Below are positions 58,611 through 64,000 of a DNA stretch of 64,000 bases, piece by piece. Numbering within the stretch: the first letter of the stretch is position 1; every line of letters begins with the position of its first letter. Below the pieces are notes generated by a model. The model saw nothing but the letters and a program-made list of their open reading frames with translations. It was not told the origin of the DNA and made no database searches. Source of the stretch: Gammaproteobacteria bacterium (GTDB lineage: Bacteria; Pseudomonadota; Gammaproteobacteria; Pseudomonadales; Pseudomonadaceae); NCBI GenBank assembly GCA_012728415.1, contig JAAYFD010000025.1, forward strand, positions 52,948 to 116,947, given 5' to 3'. Made by a program: the position numbers and the translations under genes.

Positions 58611-59330
58611 ATGCCCATCCAAATCGGCGGCATGGTGCCGCTGACCACTATCGACTACCCGGATCACCTGTCCTGTGTGTTGTTTTGTCAGGGCTGCGCC
58701 TGGCGCTGCCACTACTGCCACAACCCGGAGCTGATTGCTCCGGTCGGCAGCACACCAATCACATGGGACGAGGTGCTGGTGTTTTTACACAAACGCCAGG
58801 GGCTGCTGCAGGCCGTGGTGTTCAGTGGCGGCGAAGCCACACTACAACCAGGCCTGCCCGATGCCATGCAGCAAATCAAAGAGCTGGGCTTCAAGGTCGG
58901 CCTGCATACGGCCGGCATCAAGCCCAGGGTGCTGGAAAAGGTCTTGCCGCTATGTGACTGGGTCGGTTTTGATGTCAAGGCCGCGCGCGGTCAGGTAGAC
59001 GGCATAACACAAATCATTGGCAGTGATGCCGCCAACTGGCACAGCCTGCAGCTGTTGCTGGCCAGCGGCGTTGCCTACGAATGCCGTACTACCGTGCACT
59101 GGAACCTGCTGCAGCCTGACGACCTGCGCCTGCTGGCCCGCCAGCTGCAAGAACAGGGCGTACAGCGTTTTGTTGTACAGCCGGCCCGCGACGGCCACAC
59201 ACTGATGCCGGATCTTGGCCCGCAAACGCAGCCGGCCGGACTGCCAGAACTGTGGAATGAACTGGCCGTCCTGTTTGAACACTTCAGTCTGCGCCACTCA
59301 TTTGATTGCCGGCCCGTTCTTTGCCATTAG
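58611..59330 (+). CDS. nrdG: Anaerobic ribonucleotide reductase activating protein
   Basis: Radical-SAM activase (239 aa) that uses S-adenosylmethionine to place the radical on the glycine. The [4Fe-4S] motif CxxxCxxC is C29, C33, C36 in CQGCAWRCHYC. The N-terminus GGMVPLTTIDYPDHLSCVLF is typical of NrdG and related activases. The protein is longer than E. coli NrdG (about 154 aa), in line with the longer activases found with short NrdDs. Its partner substrate is presumably the 50-aa subunit bound to NrdD. Confidence 0.93.
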   Translation: MPIQIGGMVPLTTIDYPDHLSCVLFCQGCAWRCHYCHNPELIAPVGSTPITWDEVLVFLHKRQGLLQAVVFSGGEATLQPGLPDAMQQIKELGFKVGLHTAGIKPRVLEKVLPLCDWVGFDVKAARGQVDGITQIIGSDAANWHSLQLLLASGVAYECRTTVHWNLLQPDDLRLLARQLQEQGVQRFVVQPARDGHTLMPDLGPQTQPAGLPELWNELAVLFEHFSLRHSFDCRPVLCH

Positions 59331-59574
59331 GCACAACGCTTCGCCTGCGCTTGTCGGCCGCCGGAGTGGTCTGGCAGGCTTCAGGCCAGACTGATTACGC
59401 TACTTTGACAGCTGCTGTCGGCCTGGAAAATACCTGATCACCTGGTAGTTTGTTGATATCCCCCTGACTGCCGTACACTGGGTGCACTCAAAACCCACTC
59501 CAATTGACCAGCAGAGCACCTCCTCTCCATGCCTTGCATGCGGGAGTTGGCGTTTTTTTATTTCAGGATTTGCC

Positions 59575-60885
59575 ATGTCAATTTTCAAGTCCTATCGTGG
59601 CCTGTACTTTGCAACCTTTCTGATGCTGCTTGGTACCGGTTTGCTCAGTACTTTCCTGGCGTTGCAGGTCGCTGACCGTGCCAACAGTATTTGGGTTGGT
59701 GCGATGATGACCTCGTTTTATCTGGGTCTGGTAGGTGGCGGCAAAAAAGGCCACCGGCTGATTGCCCGGGTTGGCCATATTCGTGCCTATAGTGCAGCGG
59801 CCGGAATTGTTTGCGCGTCGGCCATCATTCACGGCTTGACCGATAACCTCTGGATTTGGCTGGTGCTGCGGATGCTGGTCGGAGTCGGCATGATGTGCAT
59901 GTATATGGTGGTGGAAAGCTGGCTCAACGAGCAAAGCAACAGTGAAGACAGGGGCAAGGTGTTTTCTGGTTATATGATGGCAACCTACCTGGGCATGGTG
60001 GTTGGCCAGCTGATGCTGGCCGGGCTGCCGGGCCTGGGCATGGAATTGCTGCTGCTGGTGGCGCTCTGTTTTTCCTTGTGTTTGGTGCCGGTAGCCCTGA
60101 CCCGACGGATTCACCCCGAACCACTGACACCGGCGACCCTGTCACCACGCTATTTTTATCAGCAGGTGCCCATGGCCATGGTGACCACCCTGCTGGCCGG
60201 CGCAGTAGTGGGGGCGTTTTACGGGCTGGCACCGCTGTATGCCAGTCGTATCGGCATGGATACCCAGGACGTTGGTCTGTTCATGGCCGTCTGTGTTGCC
60301 GCCGGTTTTGTGGTGCAACTGCCGCTGGGCCGTCTGTCAGACACTTTTGAGCGCCCCAAGCTGATTCGCTGGCTGAGCATTTTATTGCTGTTGGTGGCAA
60401 TGCCGCTGGCGATTGAAACAGCCTGGCCGCATTGGGTGTTTTTTGTTGGCGGCGCGGTCACCTGTGCCTTTGTATTCAGCCTGTACCCACTGGCGGTGGC
60501 GTTTGCCAATGACAATATCGAGCCGGAAAAGCGGGTTTCGCTGGCTGCTGTGTTGCTGGCGGTATTCGGGATTGGAGCCAGCATGGGGCCGCTGCTGGTG
60601 GGTAGTCTGATGCGGGGCATGGGCCCCAACATGCTGTTTGTATTTTTCAGCCTGAGCGCAGGGCTGATTGCCTTGCGTGTACGCCCACAACTGAAGACCC
60701 CGGAAACCGAGGTGCCGGAAGAGCCGGTCGAGCACTTGGCAATGCCCGATGGCCTGGCCAGCTCGCCACTGGTGGTGGCACTTGACCCGCGGATCGAGGA
60801 GGAGCAAGTCCAGGAGCATATGGTGGAAATTCCGCTGGAAGACGGGCCGGATCTGGCGGCAGAAACAGAAGAGCAGCACTTTTAG
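59575..60885 (+). CDS. MFS transporter (YcaD-like)
   Basis: A 436-aa permease with about twelve hydrophobic segments and a soluble, acidic C-terminal tail of about 60 residues. The LLGTGLLSTFLALQVADRA first helix, the GYMMATYLGMVVGQL block and the QLPLGRLSDTFERPK loop fit the YcaD-like drug-proton or unknown-substrate family. The start MSIFKSYRGLYFA is typical. Substrate unknown. Confidence 0.88.
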   Translation: MSIFKSYRGLYFATFLMLLGTGLLSTFLALQVADRANSIWVGAMMTSFYLGLVGGGKKGHRLIARVGHIRAYSAAAGIVCASAIIHGLTDNLWIWLVLRMLVGVGMMCMYMVVESWLNEQSNSEDRGKVFSGYMMATYLGMVVGQLMLAGLPGLGMELLLLVALCFSLCLVPVALTRRIHPEPLTPATLSPRYFYQQVPMAMVTTLLAGAVVGAFYGLAPLYASRIGMDTQDVGLFMAVCVAAGFVVQLPLGRLSDTFERPKLIRWLSILLLLVAMPLAIETAWPHWVFFVGGAVTCAFVFSLYPLAVAFANDNIEPEKRVSLAAVLLAVFGIGASMGPLLVGSLMRGMGPNMLFVFFSLSAGLIALRVRPQLKTPETEVPEEPVEHLAMPDGLASSPLVVALDPRIEEEQVQEHMVEIPLEDGPDLAAETEEQHF

Positions 60886-61099
60886 GGATGTGCTGCACAA
60901 CCTTGCCCTGACAACGCAGATAATTATTCAGCGTTTCCTTTGGGTGGTTCTTGTTACCCAGACTTGTTTGCCGGGACGCATGGATTTCGCGACTGCGCGC
61001 GGAATGGCGGCGGGCATGCAGGGAGTGCAGAAGGCAAAGACGGCGTGCACGAGTAAGTGTAGAATGCCCGTTTTGCCGTGCATGGCGGTGGGAGCAAAT

Positions 61100-61882
61100 A
61101 TGGAACTGTTGTTGTATCTGGCAGTGGGCGCCGTGTCTGGCGTGCTGGCGGGGCTGTTTGGTGTCGGCGGCGGGCTGATTCTGGTGCCGGCGCTTGTTTA
61201 CAGCCTGAAAGCACAGGGTGTCAGCGCCGATGTGTTGACTCACATTGCCGTTGGCACCTCGCTGGCAACCATTGTTTTCACCTCGGTCAATTCGGTGCTG
61301 GCGCACCAAAAGCACAAAGCAATTTTGTGGCACCTGGTGCGGCCAATCAGTATTGGTGTGCTGATTGGCACGGCGCTGGGGGCGATGACCGCTGCACAAA
61401 TCCAGGGCCCGATGCTACAAAAAATCATCGGTGTGTTTGCCATCTGCATGTCAGCCCAAATGGCTTTCAATTTGGCACCAAAAACCCGTCGCCCGCCACC
61501 GGGTAGGCCGGGACTGGTCGCTGCCGGTGGTTTTATTGGCTGGGCTTCGGCCATTTTTGGTATTGCCGGTGGCTCCCTGACGGTGCCTTTTCTGGCCTGG
61601 CGCAGCGTGGTGATGCAAAAGGCAGTGGCCACCTCGGCGGCCTGTGGTGTCCCCATTGCGCTGGCCGCGGCCATTGGCTATGTATTCACAGGCTGGGGCA
61701 GCGCTGGCCTGCCGGACTGGAGCACGGGCTTTGTTTACTGGCCGGCAGTAGTGGGCATGGCCTCCACCTCGATGCTGTTTGCCCGGGTTGGTGCCAGACT
61801 GGCACACCGGCTGGATCCTGTACTGCTCAAGCGGCTATTTGCTCTGATGCTGCTGGCAATTGGCCTGAACTTTCTTCTTTAA
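61100..61882 (+). CDS. TauE/SafE family anion exporter
   Basis: A 260-aa protein with about eight membrane helices and the GLFGVGGGLILVPAL and GIAGGSLTVPFL glycine repeats of the TauE/SafE family. It may export sulfite or sulfonates. The start at 61100 follows GGAG and begins the first helix at once; the upstream frame has no helix. It precedes lgt by 21 bp, the order seen in Pseudomonas. Confidence 0.92.
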   Translation: MELLLYLAVGAVSGVLAGLFGVGGGLILVPALVYSLKAQGVSADVLTHIAVGTSLATIVFTSVNSVLAHQKHKAILWHLVRPISIGVLIGTALGAMTAAQIQGPMLQKIIGVFAICMSAQMAFNLAPKTRRPPPGRPGLVAAGGFIGWASAIFGIAGGSLTVPFLAWRSVVMQKAVATSAACGVPIALAAAIGYVFTGWGSAGLPDWSTGFVYWPAVVGMASTSMLFARVGARLAHRLDPVLLKRLFALMLLAIGLNFLL

Positions 61883-61903
61883 GCAGAATCTGACGAGAAC
61901 GAT

Positions 61904-62698
61904 ATGCTGCAATACCCCGCAATTGATCCGGTTGCCATTGCCATTGGTCCGTTAAAAATCCACTGGTACGGCCTGATGTATCTGGTCGGTATTGGAGCTG
62001 CCTGGCTGCTGGCCAAACGGCGGCTGGCGCAGTTTGACCCGTCCTGGAACAAGGACACCCTGTCGGACCTGGTGTTCTGGTGTGCGCTGGGCGTGATTGC
62101 CGGCGGACGGCTGGGTTATGTGTTGTTTTATGATCTGGCGTCTTACATTGCCAACCCGGCACTGGTACTGCGCATCTGGGAAGGCGGCATGTCGTTTCAT
62201 GGCGGCTTTATCGGCGTGTTGCTGGCGGTATTCTGGTTTGCCCGCAAACAGAAGAAGCCCTTCTGGGCGCTGATGGACTTTATTGCCCCGCTGGTGCCCA
62301 TCGGTTTGGGTGCGGGCCGCATCGGGAACTTTATCAACGCCGAACTTTGGGGCAAGGCCAGCTCTGTGCCCTGGGCGATGATTTTCCCCACCGACCCGGC
62401 CCAGCTGCCACGTCACCCGTCGCAGCTGTACCAGTTTGCCCTGGAAGGTGTGGCGCTGTTTGTCATTCTCTGGCTCTACACCCGCAAACCACGGCCCACC
62501 ATGGCGGTATCCGGGCTGTTTGCCCTGTGTTATGGCATATTCCGTTTTGCGGTTGAATTTGTCCGCGTGCCGGATGCCCAGCTCGGCTATCTGGCGTTTG
62601 ACTGGCTGACCATGGGGCAGATTTTGTGCTTGCCGATGATGGCAGTCGGCATCTTGCTGATGTTTATCGCTTACCGGCGCGAGGAGGCGCAGGCATGA
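61904..62698 (+). CDS. lgt: Prolipoprotein diacylglyceryl transferase
   Basis: Membrane enzyme that adds diacylglycerol to the lipobox Cys of prolipoproteins (264 aa). It shows the FHGGFIGV block, the [13 protein letters not shown] signature and seven hydrophobic segments. It overlaps the thyA start by ATGA. It would act on the lipoproteins encoded at 30-32 kb and 37-42 kb here. Confidence 0.97.
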   Translation: MLQYPAIDPVAIAIGPLKIHWYGLMYLVGIGAAWLLAKRRLAQFDPSWNKDTLSDLVFWCALGVIAGGRLGYVLFYDLASYIANPALVLRIWEGGMSFHGGFIGVLLAVFWFARKQKKPFWALMDFIAPLVPIGLGAGRIGNFINAELWGKASSVPWAMIFPTDPAQLPRHPSQLYQFALEGVALFVILWLYTRKPRPTMAVSGLFALCYGIFRFAVEFVRVPDAQLGYLAFDWLTMGQILCLPMMAVGILLMFIAYRREEAQA

Positions 62699-63489
62699 AA
62701 CAGTATCTTGACCTGATGCGCCACGTGCGCGACCACGGTATCGACAAGGCTGACCGTACCGGCACCGGCACTCGCAGTGTTTTCGGTCACCAAATGCGTT
62801 TTGATCTGGCCGACGGCTTTCCGCTGGTGACTACGAAAAAGTGTCATTTGCGCTCTATCATTCATGAACTGCTGTGGTTCTTGCAGGGTGATACCAATAT
62901 CAAATACCTGCAGGACAACGGCGTACGCATCTGGGATGAATGGGCCGATGAAAATGGCGATCTGGGCCCGGTGTATGGCTACCAGTGGCGCAGCTGGCCG
63001 GCACCCAATGGCGAATCCATCGACCAGATCAGCAAGCTGGTGCAGATGATCAAGACCAATCCTGACTCACGCCGCCTGGTTGTCTCCGCCTGGAACCCGG
63101 CGCTGGTTGATGACATGGCGCTGCCGCCCTGCCATGCGCTGTTCCAGTTCTATGTAGCGAACGGCAAGCTCAGTTGCCAGCTGTATCAGCGTTCGGCGGA
63201 CATCTTTCTCGGCGTGCCCTTCAACATTGCCAGCTACGCCCTGCTGACCATGATGCTGGCGCAGGTATGCGGCCTTGAGGCGGGCGAATTCATCTGGACC
63301 GGCGGTGACTGCCACCTGTATTCCAACCACATGGAGCAGGTGGAAGAGCAGCTGTCGCGCACGCCTTTCCCGCTGCCCACGATGAAGATCAATCCTGACG
63401 TGAAGGATGTTTTTGCCTTTCGCTTTGAGGACTTTGAGCTGTGTGATTACCAGGCGCATCCGCATATCAAGGCTGTTGTAGCAGTTTAG
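62695..63489 (+). CDS. thyA: Thymidylate synthase
   Basis: Methylates dUMP with methylene-tetrahydrofolate (264 aa, as in E. coli). The catalytic Cys is in [12 protein letters not shown], and the substrate blocks RTGTGT, YQRSAD and LYSNH are intact. The C-terminus ends IKAVVAV, so the conserved tail is complete. Its last 28 bases lie in the first unit of the tandem repeats. Confidence 0.98.
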   Translation: MKQYLDLMRHVRDHGIDKADRTGTGTRSVFGHQMRFDLADGFPLVTTKKCHLRSIIHELLWFLQGDTNIKYLQDNGVRIWDEWADENGDLGPVYGYQWRSWPAPNGESIDQISKLVQMIKTNPDSRRLVVSAWNPALVDDMALPPCHALFQFYVANGKLSCQLYQRSADIFLGVPFNIASYALLTMMLAQVCGLEAGEFIWTGGDCHLYSNHMEQVEEQLSRTPFPLPTMKINPDVKDVFAFRFEDFELCDYQAHPHIKAVVAV

Positions 63490-63718
63490 TTTTTTGCTGT
63501 GCGGTGTGGGTGCGGGCTGGTGACTACGCACCTGCGCCGAAGCAAGCTTCGACACAGGTGCTGAGGCCTTGCCCAGTCCCCGGCCCGCACCAATGCACCG
63601 CGTGCATTGGGAGAGTGGGTGGCCCGGCGTTGCCGGGCTGCTGTCGCTTCTTCAGATTGAACGAATGTGTCAGCCTGCCACTTCGATGGTTTCGAGCTGT
63701 AGATTATCGGGTGCATTT
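63462..63718. repeat. Tandem repeat unit 1, starting in the thyA 3' end
   Basis: A 257-bp unit that begins GCATATCAAGGCTGTTGTAG inside thyA. It contains three hairpins: 63528-63561 (GCACCTGCGCCGAAGC stem, wobble-complete on the minus strand), 63591-63609 (CAATGCAC/GTGCATTG, perfect) and 63622-63638 (GCCCGGC/GCCGGGC, perfect). No protein of recognisable family is encoded. Confidence 0.93.
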
Positions 63719-63986
63719 GCATATCAAGGCTGTTGTAGCGGGTTGGTTTTTTGCTGTGCGGTGTGGGTGCGGGCTGGTGACTGTGCTGCGGCTACGCACC
63801 TGCGCCGAAGCAAGCTTCGACACAAGTGCTGAGGCCTTGCCCAGTCCCCGGCCCGCATCAATACACCGCGTGCATTGGGAGAGTGGGTGGCCCGGCGTTG
63901 CCGGGCTGCTGTCGCTTCTTCAGATTGAACGAATGTGTCAGCCTGCCACTTCGATGGTTTCGAGCTGTAGATTATCGGGTGCATTT
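63719..63986. repeat. Tandem repeat unit 2
   Basis: A 268-bp copy of unit 1 in the same orientation, longer by an 11-bp insertion near 63783-63793. Most other positions match. The segment before it, FDGFEL-like in sequence and then a stop, is a decayed copy of the thyA end. The hairpins remain, with one change in the second. Confidence 0.93.
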
Positions 63987-64000
63987 GCATATCAAGGCTG
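63987..64000. repeat. Start of tandem repeat unit 3 (cut by window end)
   Basis: GCATATCAAGGCTG begins a third unit exactly where unit 2 ends, so the array goes on beyond the window. Confidence 0.8.

Noticed and set aside
63528-63829. Integron attC sites downstream of thyA
   Set aside because: The imperfect inverted repeats have similar size to attC, but no cassette genes or integrase are present, and the units are tandem duplications including the thyA end.

Overview
The window looks like the chromosome of a Pseudomonadaceae-like gammaproteobacterium with a facultatively anaerobic lifestyle. Many neighbour pairs are ones I know from Pseudomonas (ppx/trxA/rho/ubiD; serA with a D-2-hydroxyglutarate dehydrogenase; mutM/ferredoxin/coaD; rpiA/ilvA; TauE-lgt-thyA; dnr-dnrP). 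Genes are dense, with many 1-4 bp start/stop overlaps. I saw no rRNA, tRNA, IS element, prophage or CRISPR array.

Layout. 0-6.3 kb: 5' part of dnaA running off the left edge, a single DnaA box, a DUF3301 membrane protein, ppx, trxA, rho, ubiD. 6.6-10.7 kb: fumarate reductase frdABCD and a Fre-type flavin reductase. 10.9-13.6 kb: DNA alkyltransferase, two small cysteine-rich proteins, and the DNR regulator with DnrP. 13.7-21.4 kb: hydrolase, serA, D-2-hydroxyglutarate dehydrogenase, FAH-family protein, mutM, Na/phosphate symporter. 21.5-29 kb: ferredoxin, coaD, pirin, azoreductase and its likely LysR regulator, a GGDEF-EAL protein, a DsrE-like secreted protein, an aspartokinase of the ectoine-cluster type. 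29-36.8 kb: lipoprotein esterase with a DUF4105 protein, sirtuin, iron alcohol dehydrogenase, mgtE, a frameshifted mgtC. 36.9-45 kb: alpha-2-macroglobulin, PBP1C and a PIN-domain protein. 45.6-55.8 kb: ilvD, several DUF proteins, a DUF2157/DUF4401/GDYXXLXY membrane operon, rpiA, ilvA. 56.2-59.3 kb: anaerobic ribonucleotide reductase locus. 59.5-64 kb: MFS and TauE transporters, lgt, thyA and a tandem repeat array that begins inside the 3' end of thyA.

The most interesting locus is the class III ribonucleotide reductase. The large NrdD (579 aa) has no ATP-cone and ends before the glycyl-radical motif. That motif (RVMGY) lies in a separate 50-aa gene about 0.4 kb downstream, three bases before nrdG. 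The spacer holds two copies of a repetitive element. Upstream of nrdD, an FNR/ANR/DNR-type box, a correctly placed -10 and two NrdR-like boxes exactly 31 bp apart form a readable anaerobic promoter with an operator. Together with frdABCD and DNR this suggests growth without oxygen by fumarate and probably nitrogen-oxide respiration, with DNA precursors made by a split, oxygen-sensitive reductase.
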